Below, piece after piece: positions 33,859-42,851 of a DNA stretch of 64,000 bases. The stretch lies in NCBI GenBank assembly GCA_017518735.1, contig JAFWTY010000036.1, positions 40,071 through 104,070 of the forward strand, written 5' to 3'. Every line of letters begins with the position of its first letter. The first letter of the stretch is position 1. The position numbers and the translations under genes are program-made. The notes under the pieces were generated by a model, which saw only the letters and a list, made by a program, of their open reading frames with translations, was not told the DNA's origin and did not search any database. The stretch comes from Lachnospiraceae bacterium. Lineage in GTDB: Bacteria > Bacillota > Clostridia > Lachnospirales > Lachnospiraceae.

Positions 33859-34508
33859 TCTGCAGCACCTCCTTTCAAAACCTCTTCAAAGTAGCGAAGT
33901 CCGAAGTTTACCGCTCTGGTAACCGCTTTGGAAGTAATCGTTGCGGAAGTGATCGCATCGATTTCAGAATCCATAACAGCACCCTGTTTGGTAACCGTGA
34001 ATTCGGTTCCTTCTACATTTCTAAACTGAGGAACAAGCACTTCCGAAGCTCTCATACCAAGACCGGGAGTTTCGTGGATTTCCAAAATGGAAATACCTTT
34101 TACGATTTCATCGGTGGTAACACCCATGTATAAATGGATATCTCCGCCGTATCCTTCTTTTGTCGTTACGGAAATGACGTAGCCATATACGCTTCCGCCG
34201 ACTTTTTTGGCAACATATACTTCATCGATGGTTGCCTTGGTATCGGAAGTTCCGATGATGTTGTCCAAGACGGCCTGATCCACCGTACTTTTTTCAAAGG
34301 TTAAACCGGTTACATCATGGAGTTCGCCGTTTTCATCAATTTCCGCAAAAACATCGGAACATGCTGCGCTCATTTTATGCTTCTGCTGTGTTTCGATCGG
34401 TCCTTTGGTCAATTCATAAACATATCCGAGGACGCCACCCGCAACAAAAGTAATGGCAAAAATAATCAGGGTATCAATTATGATTCCTTTTATACCGCTT
34501 CTTTTCAT
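33855..34508 (-). CDS. rnfG: Rnf complex subunit RnfG (FMN-carrying)
   Basis: Subunit anchored by one N-terminal helix (about 9-30), with an FMN-binding domain outside the membrane. The flavinylation motif DAITSATIT near residues 184-192 puts FMN on Thr190; the usual Gly before Ala-Thr is Ser here. 217 residues is normal. ApbE, encoded elsewhere in the window, is the enzyme expected to attach the flavin. It overlaps rnfD and rnfE by four bases at each end, so translation of the three is coupled. Confidence 0.95.
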   Translation of the reverse strand: MKRSGIKGIIIDTLIIFAITFVAGGVLGYVYELTKGPIETQQKHKMSAACSDVFAEIDENGELHDVTGLTFEKSTVDQAVLDNIIGTSDTKATIDEVYVAKKVGGSVYGYVISVTTKEGYGGDIHLYMGVTTDEIVKGISILEIHETPGLGMRASEVLVPQFRNVEGTEFTVTKQGAVMDSEIDAITSATITSKAVTRAVNFGLRYFEEVLKGGAAE

Positions 34509-35473
34509 GCGCGTTCGCCTCCTTTCCCGAATGCCTTCGGCATTGTAGCTTTTTCGATCAAAGGCACAATCAGGTTACCGATAATGATGGCATAGGATAC
34601 ACCTTCCGCACCGGGTCCGAACAGACGGAAGATACCGGTCATAACACCAAGGAAGATACCGTAAATATACTGTCCTTTCTTGGTAATGGGACGTGTGGTA
34701 TAGTCGGTTGCCATGAAGAAGGCACCGAACATCAAACCACCACCTGACAGCTGAGCTGCAAGATACTGGAAATCAAGGAAGGTGGAGCTTTCTCCGGTCA
34801 GATAAGGAATGAGTCCGCTCCGTCCGAAAATAGCCACGAAAATGACAAAGGACAACAGGTAGGTTCCGGGAATCTTTAAATCGATGACTCCGAGGAAAAT
34901 TAAGAAGCACGCACCGAGTACAAGTGCGATAACACTTGTTTCACCGATGGTGCCGCCCGTACGTCCGATTACCATATTAAATACGTTTACCGGTTCTCCC
35001 TCTCTTAATAAAGCAAGGGGTGTGGGACCTGTAAATGCATCACATTCAAAGTTGGTCATGTATTTTGCAAACGAAATGACAAGAAAACATCTTGCACCGA
35101 GTGCAGGGTTCATGAAGTTCTGACCCAAACCGCCGAATAAGAGTTTTACAACCACGATTGCAAAAACCGCACCGAGGATTGCAATATATACCGGCAGATG
35201 AGGCGGCAGGTTCAGTGCAAGAATCAGACCTGTAACCATCGCACTGCCGTCTTTGATTGTGGAAGGTTTCTTACAGATTTTGCAGAATAAATGCTCTGTC
35301 AAAACTGCGGTACCTACCGTAACTACAATTAAAAGTGCTGCATACCATCCGAATTGCACGATACCGAAGATCGATGCTGGAAGCAATGCAATCACCACCG
35401 CAAACATAATGGAGGAGGTGGTAACTTTTGATCGCACGTGCGGATTGGATGATACTTCCAATTTTTCCTTCAT
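34505..35473 (-). CDS. rnfD: Rnf complex subunit RnfD (FMN-carrying)
   Basis: Polytopic subunit of 322 residues, related to NqrB. The FMN attachment site is DAFTGPTPLALL with Thr151; related proteins have SGAT, so the Ala is Pro here. KDGSAMVTGLILALNLPP and GGLGQNFMNPALGARCFL are strongly conserved in the family. It lies ten bases after rnfC. Confidence 0.95.
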   Translation of the reverse strand: MKEKLEVSSNPHVRSKVTTSSIMFAVVIALLPASIFGIVQFGWYAALLIVVTVGTAVLTEHLFCKICKKPSTIKDGSAMVTGLILALNLPPHLPVYIAILGAVFAIVVVKLLFGGLGQNFMNPALGARCFLVISFAKYMTNFECDAFTGPTPLALLREGEPVNVFNMVIGRTGGTIGETSVIALVLGACFLIFLGVIDLKIPGTYLLSFVIFVAIFGRSGLIPYLTGESSTFLDFQYLAAQLSGGGLMFGAFFMATDYTTRPITKKGQYIYGIFLGVMTGIFRLFGPGAEGVSYAIIIGNLIVPLIEKATMPKAFGKGGERA

Positions 35474-35483
35474 ACTCTACCTC

Positions 35484-36803
35484 CTACTTTTTCTTTCTGT
35501 CTGCGAGAATCATTCTTCGCATGGATTTAATCGACTGGGTAAGCTGTCTCTTTGCAGGGCAGACGTAGGAACAGCATCCGCACTCACAGCATTCCATACC
35601 GTTATTCTTTTCAAAAGCTTCTTTATTTTTATGCTGGGCATAATCCGCAAGACGGGAAGGAACCACGCGTCCCGGACATACTTCCACGCATCTTCCGCAG
35701 TTGATACAAGCGGTTTCCACAGCGGAAGAAACCTCATCGTGGCTTAAGCAAAGCAGTGCCGAGGAAGTTTTTGTGCAGGGAACATTGGTATCAAAAAGAG
35801 CAAATCCCATCATTGGACCGCCGGAAACGATTTTTTCGGGATCCTTTACAAATCCGCCGGCTTCGTCGATCAGTTCCGCATAGTTGGTACCGATACGAAC
35901 ATTGAAGTTCCTCGGAGTCTTGATGCAGTCACCGGTAACCGTAACGATACGGTTCAAAAGCGGCTTGCCTTCTTTTACGGCATTGCAGACCGAAATAATG
36001 GTATCCACGTTATTTACAACACAGCCTGCATCTGCGGGAAGCATTGAAGAATTGATTGCTCTTCCGGTACAAGCATAGATCAAGTGACGTTCAGATCCCT
36101 GCGGATACTTGGTCTTTAACGCTACAACGCTGATTTTCTCATTGTCTGCCGTAAGCTTCTTTAGTATCTGAATACAATCGGGCTTGTTGTCTTCCACAGC
36201 AAGAATACCTCTTGCATTGTCAAAAAGACGCAGCATGATGGAAAGACCTTCCACAAGCTTTTCAGGCTCCTCTATCATTTTACGGTAGTCGGAAGTAAGA
36301 TAGGGTTCGCATTCCGAGCAGTTTGCAATCACGTAATGAATCTTATCCGGTTCCTTCGGTGAAAGCTTTACATGCGTCGGGAATCCTGCACCACCCATGC
36401 CGACGATACCTGCTTCTTTGATGAGATTAATAATCTCTTCCTTGAGCAGAACTTCGACAGGCTTCGGCTGTACATACTCCACTTCTTCATACTTACCGTC
36501 ATTCTCAATAACAATACTCATGACATTGTCGCCGGTAATGACACGTCTGGGCTCAATTGCCTTTACGGTACCGGAAACAGATGCATAAATAGGCGCCGAT
36601 ACAAAACCGCCGGCTTCCGCAATCTTCTGGCCGACTTTAACGGTATCGCCTTTTTCCACAATAGGACTGGCGGGAGCACCGATATGCTGGGAAAGAGGAT
36701 ATACAAGATCACCCTTCGGAAGATATTCCTTGATGGGCTTGTCTTTGGATAACTCTTTTCCTTCAAACGGATGGATTCCGCCGCGGAAAGAAAACTTAGC
36801 CAT
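35484..36803 (-). CDS. rnfC: Rnf complex subunit RnfC
   Basis: Peripheral cytoplasmic subunit that binds NADH and FMN and carries two [4Fe-4S] clusters. The 439 residues start with the RnfC barrel-sandwich region (FRGGIHPFEGKELSKDKP), then a Rossmann-like NADH/FMN part with GIVGMGGAGFPTHVKL, and end with CINCGRCVEVCPGRVVP and CCECGCCSYVCPAKRQL. It is the first gene of rnfCDGEAB, the order found in Clostridia, after an AAAGGAGAG site. There is no long Ala/Lys-rich C-terminal extension. Confidence 0.96.
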   Translation of the reverse strand: MAKFSFRGGIHPFEGKELSKDKPIKEYLPKGDLVYPLSQHIGAPASPIVEKGDTVKVGQKIAEAGGFVSAPIYASVSGTVKAIEPRRVITGDNVMSIVIENDGKYEEVEYVQPKPVEVLLKEEIINLIKEAGIVGMGGAGFPTHVKLSPKEPDKIHYVIANCSECEPYLTSDYRKMIEEPEKLVEGLSIMLRLFDNARGILAVEDNKPDCIQILKKLTADNEKISVVALKTKYPQGSERHLIYACTGRAINSSMLPADAGCVVNNVDTIISVCNAVKEGKPLLNRIVTVTGDCIKTPRNFNVRIGTNYAELIDEAGGFVKDPEKIVSGGPMMGFALFDTNVPCTKTSSALLCLSHDEVSSAVETACINCGRCVEVCPGRVVPSRLADYAQHKNKEAFEKNNGMECCECGCCSYVCPAKRQLTQSIKSMRRMILADRKKK

Positions 36804-36918
36804 TTTTACAACTCTCCTTTAAATATGCCAATTTCACACCATTCTCTATAATACAATTTTTCGCACTAAATTCCTACCATTAATTTGCAAAAATGAATAA
36901 AGAAAAATCTACATTTTC

Positions 36919-36947
36919 TTGTGCAAATATGTTAAGATATATATTGT
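36919..36947 (+). promoter_or_regulatory. Possible promoter of the YprB-like gene
   Basis: TTGTGC and TATTGT with a 17-base spacer upstream of a GGAGG box. The hexamers are moderate matches only. Confidence 0.4.
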
Positions 36948-36974
36948 TATTATGTTGATGGAGGATCGTTAACA

Positions 36975-38087
36975 ATGAAGACGATTGTGAATGATTTGAA
37001 AGACATTAAGCCCTCTTATCCGGTTGACCGTCTTGAGACACCCGAAAAGGTTCTTTTTATGGATATCGAGACAACGGGATTTACCGCTAAGAGTTCCAAT
37101 CTTTATCTGATTGGATGTGCTTACTATTCCGAAGATGAATGGCATACCATTCAGTGGCTTGCAGAAAACTATGACGAAGAAGTTATGGTTTTAAATGCAT
37201 TTTTGGAATATACCTTAAACTACAATTTCATCATTCATTTCAACGGAAACCGTTTTGATTTACCGTATCTGACCCAGAAATGCGAAATGTACGGTATTCC
37301 TTTTAAATTTGATGATTTCAAAGGTGTGGATTTATACAAGAGAATCAAGCCTTATAAAAATTTCTTAAAACTTGAAAACTGCAAGCAGACAACAATCGAA
37401 TCCTTCCTCGGTGTAAAACGTGAAGACCGTTACACCGGCGGAGAATTGATCAACTTCTATCACGATTATGTTTGCAATCACGATAAGGAAAACGAAAGAA
37501 TCCTTCTGCTTCATAACGAATCCGACTTAATCGGAATGCTCGACCTTCTCTCCGTTATGGCTTTTTCGGATTTATTCAATCTTCCGATCCGTGTCATGAA
37601 AGTTCAGGCAAATTATTACAACGATTACAACAATAAGAAGCGCCAGGAACTTGTACTCAGTCTTCGTTTCCTCTCCGAGCTTCCCGTTCCTGTAAGCTGT
37701 GCTGCAAACGGATGCTATTTTACCGGAAACGGAATCAACGGTGTTTTAAAAGTGCCTCTTTACGAAGAAGAATTGAAGTACTACTACTCCAATTACAAGG
37801 ATTATTACTATCTTCCCGAAGAAGATATGGCAATTCATAAATCCGTAGCACAGTCCGTCGATCCCGAACATCGTCGTCAGGCAACTCAGGCAACGTGCTA
37901 TACCAGAAAACAGTCCTCATATCTTCCTCAGTGGGAACCGCTTTTCAATCCGTTCTATAAGCGTTCTTTCCGCGACAGAGATTATTTCTTTGAACTCACG
38001 GATGAATTTAAAACAAGCCGTGAATCCTTCAACAAATATGCGGAACACGTCTTACAGAACATGGTAATTGCAACCGATGAATACTAA
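36975..38087 (+). CDS. YprB-like ribonuclease H-fold 3'-5' exonuclease
   Basis: Protein of 370 residues with an exonuclease domain of the DEDD type: FMDIETTGF (Asp30, Glu32), HFNGNRFDLPYL and HNESDLIGMLDLL supply the acidic metal ligands. This is the pattern of the YprB family (RNase H-like domain). The second half (about 210-370) is rich in Tyr and has no motif I recognise; the TPR repeats of Bacillus YprB are not obvious. Whether the substrate is DNA or RNA is unknown. It is a single-gene unit between a weak promoter and a strong terminator. Confidence 0.82.
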   Translation: MKTIVNDLKDIKPSYPVDRLETPEKVLFMDIETTGFTAKSSNLYLIGCAYYSEDEWHTIQWLAENYDEEVMVLNAFLEYTLNYNFIIHFNGNRFDLPYLTQKCEMYGIPFKFDDFKGVDLYKRIKPYKNFLKLENCKQTTIESFLGVKREDRYTGGELINFYHDYVCNHDKENERILLLHNESDLIGMLDLLSVMAFSDLFNLPIRVMKVQANYYNDYNNKKRQELVLSLRFLSELPVPVSCAANGCYFTGNGINGVLKVPLYEEELKYYYSNYKDYYYLPEEDMAIHKSVAQSVDPEHRRQATQATCYTRKQSSYLPQWEPLFNPFYKRSFRDRDYFFELTDEFKTSRESFNKYAEHVLQNMVIATDEY

Positions 38088-38090
38088 AAG

Positions 38091-38116
38091 AAAAAGCCCT
38101 TGATCAAGGGCTTTTT
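38091..38116. terminator. Bidirectional terminator between YprB-like gene and cheR
   Basis: Perfect palindrome AAAAAGCCCTTGA / TCAAGGGCTTTTT, followed by a longer T run on the plus strand. Confidence 0.93.
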
Positions 38117-38127
38117 TTTTTTAACCT

Positions 38128-38895
38128 TTATTTATCATAAAATAAAGATGAGATTCGTTTATAACCGATTTCCTTATAATCCATCATCTGTTCGGTGTTT
38201 CCTAAGAACAGAACTCCTCCTCCGGAGATACTCTTATAAAACTTCCGGAAAATATCCGCTTTTACATCTTCGGTAAAATAGATCAGCACATTACGACAGA
38301 CTAGCAAATCCACCATTCTGGGATATTCATCCTTAAACAGATTGTGTTTTTTGAATGTTACCATCCTTTTGATTTCGTTGGATAGCAAATACTTTCCGTT
38401 CTCATTCCGGGTAAAATATTGAAAATACTCCTTCGGCATATGTTCCACGCTCTTTGGATGATATTCTCCGGCCTTTGCCATTTTGATGGCTTTTTCGTCG
38501 ATATCTGTGGCCACAATCGAAAACCGTTCCTTCGGAAAATGTTTCAAAAAAAGCATCGCCAGGGAATACGGCTCATCACCTGTGGAACAGGCAGCCGACC
38601 AGATCCGGATTTTCTCTTTGGATTCCAGTCTCGGAATCACTTCTTTTTCCAGAATCTCCCACTGTTCGGGATTTCGGAAGAATTCGGATACATTGATCGT
38701 TACGTATTCGATAAACTCTTCCAATAATACCTGATCACTTCTGAGCATCCGGACAAATCGAAAATAATCCTCCACACCCTTCGTCTGAAGAAGAGAATCG
38801 ATTCTTCTTTTCATCTGCTTCTCTTTATAGGAATCGAGGTCTATGTCCGTAAGTTTGAGAATATCTCTTTTGAATTGATCGTATCCGTATTCCAT
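38128..38895 (-). CDS. cheR: CheR-type protein-glutamate methyltransferase
   Basis: SAM-dependent methyltransferase that modifies Glu residues of chemoreceptors. The 255 residues begin MEYGYDQFKRDIL with the N-terminal helical domain and RRIDSLLQ. The SAM pocket is IWSAACSTGDEPYSLAM, followed by IVATDIDEKAIKMAKAGEY and LVCRNVLIYF. A longer in-frame start lies inside the rpsA terminator and is rejected. The ribosome binding site is weak (GAG). No other chemotaxis gene is adjacent, so it could also serve a non-chemotaxis pathway. Confidence 0.9.
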   Translation of the reverse strand: MEYGYDQFKRDILKLTDIDLDSYKEKQMKRRIDSLLQTKGVEDYFRFVRMLRSDQVLLEEFIEYVTINVSEFFRNPEQWEILEKEVIPRLESKEKIRIWSAACSTGDEPYSLAMLFLKHFPKERFSIVATDIDEKAIKMAKAGEYHPKSVEHMPKEYFQYFTRNENGKYLLSNEIKRMVTFKKHNLFKDEYPRMVDLLVCRNVLIYFTEDVKADIFRKFYKSISGGGVLFLGNTEQMMDYKEIGYKRISSLFYDK

Positions 38896-38928
38896 AATCT
38901 CAATATAACATATCCGAATTGCTTTGGC

Positions 38929-38958
38929 AAAAAGAAAGCCCCGCCGAATTGGCGGGGC
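38929..38958 (-). terminator. Terminator of rpsA
   Basis: Stem GCCCCGCC / GGCGGGGC with a five-base loop, then TTTCTTTTTG on the minus strand. Confidence 0.92.
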
Positions 38959-38973
38959 CATTACGTTTCTATC

Positions 38974-40095
38974 TTATTCTTCAGCAGGTGCTGCTTCTTC
39001 AACTGCAATTTCTTCTGCAGGAGCTTCTTCAGCGGGCTCATCATCTGCAATCAGTGCCTTAACGGAAAGGCTGATCTTCTGATTCTCTTCGTTGAAGTCT
39101 ACGATCTTAGCGGTAACTTCATCACCCTTTGCAAGAACATCGGAGGGTTTCTCAACATGCTCTTTGGAAATCTGGGATACATGAAGAAGTGCATCCACAC
39201 CGGGCTCTAATTCGATGAAAGCACCGAACTCGGTCATTCTTGCAACCTTACCGGTAACGATGTTGCCGACTGCATATTTGTCAGCTGCATCTTTCCAGGG
39301 ATTTGCATCAGCAAATTTAGCGGTAAGAGCAATCTTGGTTCCGTTGATCTCTTTGATCATAACCTTTACGGTATCGCCAACCTTGAATACTTTCTTGGGA
39401 TGTTCGATTCTTCCCCAGCTCATCTCGGAGATGTGAAGAAGTCCGTCAATTCCGCCAAGGTCTACGAATGCACCGAAATCGGTTACGTTCTTTACAACAC
39501 CCTCGATTACATCGCCTTCTTTAATCTTCTCAAGAAGTTCTTTCTGAGCGCTTTCTTTCTCTTTTACAAGAAGCTGCTTTCTGTCACCGATGTATCTTCT
39601 CTTCTTCGGGTTATATTCGGTAAGAACGAAGGAAATTTCCTGGTTCTCGTATTTGCTTAAATCTTTCTCGTAAACATCGGATACAAGACTTGCGGGAATG
39701 AAGATTCTTACATCATCCACAACTACGGAAAGTCCGCCGTTCAAAAGCTGTGCAACCTTTGCGGTAAGTACTTCCTGATTGTTGAATGCATCTTCAAGCT
39801 TCTTGCTTCCTCTGTCTGCAACGATTCTCTTATGGGTGAGTGCTACCTGACCTTCTCCGTCATTCACCTTTAAGATCTTCACTTCCATGGTGTCACCGGG
39901 TTTTACGGTTTCCAGAAGGTTTACGCTCGGATCATTGGTATACTCGGATTTCGGTAAAATACCGTCTGACTTGTAGCCGATGTTAAGAATAAGTTCATCA
40001 GCCTTAACGTCAATGACCGTTCCTTCCACAATATCTCCGGTGTGTACCGTTTTGAATGATTCCTCAAGCATTTGTTCAAAAGTCAGCTCTGACAT
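38974..40095 (-). CDS. rpsA: Ribosomal protein S1-type protein with four S1 repeats
   Basis: RNA-binding protein of 373 residues with four S1 (OB-fold) repeats at about 17-87, 100-167, 188-256 and 273-342. The third and fourth are best conserved (VTDFGAFVDLGGIDGLLHIS, MTEFGAFIELEPGVDALLH). A short acidic Ala/Glu-rich tail follows. Proteobacterial S1 has six repeats, but the four-repeat form is normal in Clostridia. I place the start at MSELTFEQ, since GGAGG lies nine bases upstream; a TTG six codons earlier overlaps that box. The first 20 bases overlap the end of ispH. The ispH-rpsA pairing is common in this class. Confidence 0.92.
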   Translation of the reverse strand: MSELTFEQMLEESFKTVHTGDIVEGTVIDVKADELILNIGYKSDGILPKSEYTNDPSVNLLETVKPGDTMEVKILKVNDGEGQVALTHKRIVADRGSKKLEDAFNNQEVLTAKVAQLLNGGLSVVVDDVRIFIPASLVSDVYEKDLSKYENQEISFVLTEYNPKKRRYIGDRKQLLVKEKESAQKELLEKIKEGDVIEGVVKNVTDFGAFVDLGGIDGLLHISEMSWGRIEHPKKVFKVGDTVKVMIKEINGTKIALTAKFADANPWKDAADKYAVGNIVTGKVARMTEFGAFIELEPGVDALLHVSQISKEHVEKPSDVLAKGDEVTAKIVDFNEENQKISLSVKALIADDEPAEEAPAEEIAVEEAAPAEE

Positions 40096-40924
40096 ATTTT
40101 TGAACCTCCTCAATAATATTATTTGGGGTAGATGCCCCTGCCGTAATACCCACCAGTTCTACTGAATCCGGTAATTCTACCGCCTTCAGGTCTTCACTCG
40201 TCTGAATGAAATACGTCAGCTTACATTCTTTCGAACAAATCTCAAAGAGTTTCCTTGAGTTTGAACTGTGTGATCCCCCTATTACGATCATAGCGTCGAC
40301 TTTCGTTGCAATTTCTTTTGCTTCCGTCTGTCGTTCGTTTGTTGCGTTGCATATAGTATTCACAACATTATAATAATAACCTTTTTTCTCAAAAATATCA
40401 ACTATATCTTTGAATTTAGACATATTAAATGTTGTCTGAGAAACAAGGGTATATTCCTTGTCGGAATCCAGGTTTAATACTTCCGCTTCCTCGGGGGATT
40501 CCACGATGATAAAATCCTCTCCCGCATAGCTTTTAATGCCCTCTACTTCCGGATGATTCGGGTTTCCTGCAATGATAATCCTCTTCCCTTCGTTTCGGTC
40601 TTTTTCCACAATCTGATGAATGCGTTTTACGAAAGGACAGGTTGCATCCACGTAATCGATTCCTTTTTCGTTTAATACTTCATAAACCTCTTTCGGAACA
40701 CCGTGGGAACGGATGATCACCGTACCTTCGGTCAGCGTTTTCAAATCTTCAAAAGAAATAACGGATACGCCTTTTTGTTCCAAATCTTCGACAACGGTTT
40801 CGTTATGAATAATCGGTCCGTAGGTATAGATTTTTCCGCCTTTATTCAATTGTTCATACACCGTATCGACCGCTCTTTTGACGCCGAAGCAAAAACCGGC
40901 CGATTTTGCCGTAAGATATTCCAT
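40076..40924 (-). CDS. ispH: 4-hydroxy-3-methylbut-2-enyl diphosphate reductase
   Basis: Last enzyme of the MEP isoprenoid route, a [4Fe-4S] protein yielding IPP and DMAPP. The 282 residues include AGFCFGVKRAV with Cys12, the cluster Cys at DATCPFVKRIH and another at NTICNATNERQ, plus RSHGVPKEV and GITAGASTP. All three cluster Cys are present. It is cotranscribed with cmk upstream and rpsA downstream. Its products feed prenyl synthesis such as the polyprenyl synthase encoded at 52 kb. Confidence 0.96.
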   Translation of the reverse strand: MEYLTAKSAGFCFGVKRAVDTVYEQLNKGGKIYTYGPIIHNETVVEDLEQKGVSVISFEDLKTLTEGTVIIRSHGVPKEVYEVLNEKGIDYVDATCPFVKRIHQIVEKDRNEGKRIIIAGNPNHPEVEGIKSYAGEDFIIVESPEEAEVLNLDSDKEYTLVSQTTFNMSKFKDIVDIFEKKGYYYNVVNTICNATNERQTEAKEIATKVDAMIVIGGSHSSNSRKLFEICSKECKLTYFIQTSEDLKAVELPDSVELVGITAGASTPNNIIEEVQKYVRADF

Positions 40925-40933
40925 ATCCTATTC

Positions 40934-41593
40934 CTATTTATGAATCAGTGCACAGATTGCATTTTTGACTTCTTCGATGGACATATCGGAAGAATCGATG
41001 TATACAGCATCTTCTGCCTGCTTCAAAGGAGCGATTTCACGATTCATATCACGTTCGTCACGTTCCTTGATATCGGCTTTGATCTTTTCGAGGTCACACG
41101 CAACGCCTTTTTCGCTCAGTTCTTTAAATCTTCTGTTCGCGCGTTCCTCAACGGTAGCTGTCAGATAAACCTTAACATCCGCATTCGGCAAAATGTTCGT
41201 ACCGATATCACGTCCGTCCATAACAACGTCCTTTTCCTTGGCAAGGTTTCTTTGAAGATCTAAGAGTTTTGCGCGTACGGTTCCGTCTACGGAGCTGGCA
41301 GATGCCATGTTTCCGACTTCTTCGGTACGAATCATTCCGCTGACGTTTTCATCGTTCAAAAGCACCTGCTGAACTCCGTCTTCATAACGGATCGTTACAT
41401 CCGCATCCTGGCAGTCGATTGCGAAACGGTCGGTATCGGTAATCTGTACGCCTTTTCTTAAAAGATGAAGCGCAATTGCACGATACATAGCTCCGGTATC
41501 TACATAAATAAAATTCATTTCCTTTGCAACAAGTTTTGCAATGGTGCTCTTTCCTGCACCTGCAGGTCCGTCAATCGCTACGTTAAATCCCAT
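40934..41593 (-). CDS. cmk: Cytidylate kinase
   Basis: Phosphorylates CMP and dCMP. The 219 residues start MGFNVAIDGPAGAGKST with the P-loop, followed by YVDTGAMYRAIALHLL, VVMDGRDIGTNILPNA, and the LID region RRFKEL. The start is chosen because AAGGAGAG precedes it; an in-frame extension of 12 codons reaches back into the flavoprotein gene. The cmk-ispH-rpsA order is widespread in Clostridia. Confidence 0.96.
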   Translation of the reverse strand: MGFNVAIDGPAGAGKSTIAKLVAKEMNFIYVDTGAMYRAIALHLLRKGVQITDTDRFAIDCQDADVTIRYEDGVQQVLLNDENVSGMIRTEEVGNMASASSVDGTVRAKLLDLQRNLAKEKDVVMDGRDIGTNILPNADVKVYLTATVEERANRRFKELSEKGVACDLEKIKADIKERDERDMNREIAPLKQAEDAVYIDSSDMSIEEVKNAICALIHK

Positions 41594-41606
41594 AGTTCTC
41601 TCCTTT

Positions 41607-42847
41607 TCATTCCTTACTCTGACCGGCAAGATATCCGGTACTGAACGCTATCTGTAAATTGAATCCGCCTGTGAAAGCATCTACATCGAGTACTTCTCCT
41701 GCAAAAAACAGTCCGGACACCTTCTTACTTTCCATTGTTTTCGGATTGATTTCCTTAACATTGATTCCGCCGTGTGTAATGATAGCTTCCTCAAATCCCC
41801 TTACGGAGCTGATCGGAATTCTTAAGTCTTTGGTATTCTTTAAAAGTCTTTTTCGTTCCTCTTTGCCGACTTCACAACATTTCTTGTATTCTTCGACATC
41901 GGACAATTCGCAAATCAGTTTTGCAAAACTCGACGGATAGATATTATTCAAAATGTTTTTCAATTCTTTCTTGTTTCCGTCCGCCAGTTCTCTTTGCAGT
42001 CTTTTATCAAATTCTTCAACCGATAAGGCAGGCTTTAAATCCAAGGAAACATATGCTTTCTCGTAATTCTCGATTCCCGCCAGAACACTGCTTGCGGAAA
42101 GCACCATCGGGCCGCTGATCCCGAAATGCGTAAAAAGCATTTCTCCGCGCTCTTTGTATTTCAGTTTTTCATCGACATATAAAGAAAGTTCCGTATTCTT
42201 TAAACTCAAGCCCTGCAGTTTGGTGACCCATTCCGCCTTACTTTCCATAGGTACAAGTGCAGGTTTGATCTTTTTGATTGTATGTCCGGCTTCTTCGGCA
42301 AAACGATATCCATCCCCGGTTGAACCGGTTGTCTGATAAGAGAAGCCTCCGGTTGCAACTATGACACGTTTTGCATCGATGCGCTCGCCGTTCTTTAAGA
42401 GGACACCTTTTATCACAGGGTGTTCCTCATCATCTTTTTCCGTGATCAAACTCTTTACTTCGGTATTCAGTTTCACTTCCACTTTTGCGGATTTTAATGC
42501 ATTTTTAAGAGCATCGATAATGTCATAAGAATGATCGCTTACCGGAAAAACACGGTTTCCGCGCTCTGTTTTTAATTTTGTTCCGTTCTCTTCGATCAAT
42601 GTCATCAAATCATGACAGTCAAAATTCGAATAAGCGGAATACAAAAACTTCGGATTGCTCACAACATGAGCAAAAAAAGCATCCTTTTCACAGGCATTTG
42701 TCACATTGCATCTGCCTTTTCCCGTGATAAAAATCTTCTTGCCCAGTTTTTCATTCTTTCCAGAAGAAGCACATCTTCTCCGGCTTTTGCGGCAGCAATT
42801 GCTGCAGCCATCCCGGCAGCGCCTCCTCCAATCACAATCGTCTTCAT
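41607..42847 (-). pseudogene. BaiN/HI0933-like flavoprotein, interrupted by a one-base frameshift
   Basis: FAD-dependent NAD(P)-type oxidoreductase of the HI0933 family. The N-terminal segment from the ATG reads MKTIVIGGGAAGMAAAIAAA (Rossmann GGGAAG) up to LLLER, then goes out of frame and stops. The remaining protein continues in another frame from about residue 33 with KLGKKIFITGKGRCNVTNAC and ends normally (DAFTGGFNLQIAFSTGYLAG). Adding one A/T in the run near 42754 restores a single frame of 413 codons, the usual family length. So one base has been lost, either in the genome or as a sequencing error. The gene lies four bases after the acyl-CoA synthetase gene and before cmk. Confidence 0.88.
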
Positions 42848-42851
42848 ATAT

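Noticed and set aside
38896..38961. A 22-codon N-terminal extension of CheR
   Set aside because: It overlaps the stem of the rpsA terminator, and the homologous part of the protein starts at the later ATG.
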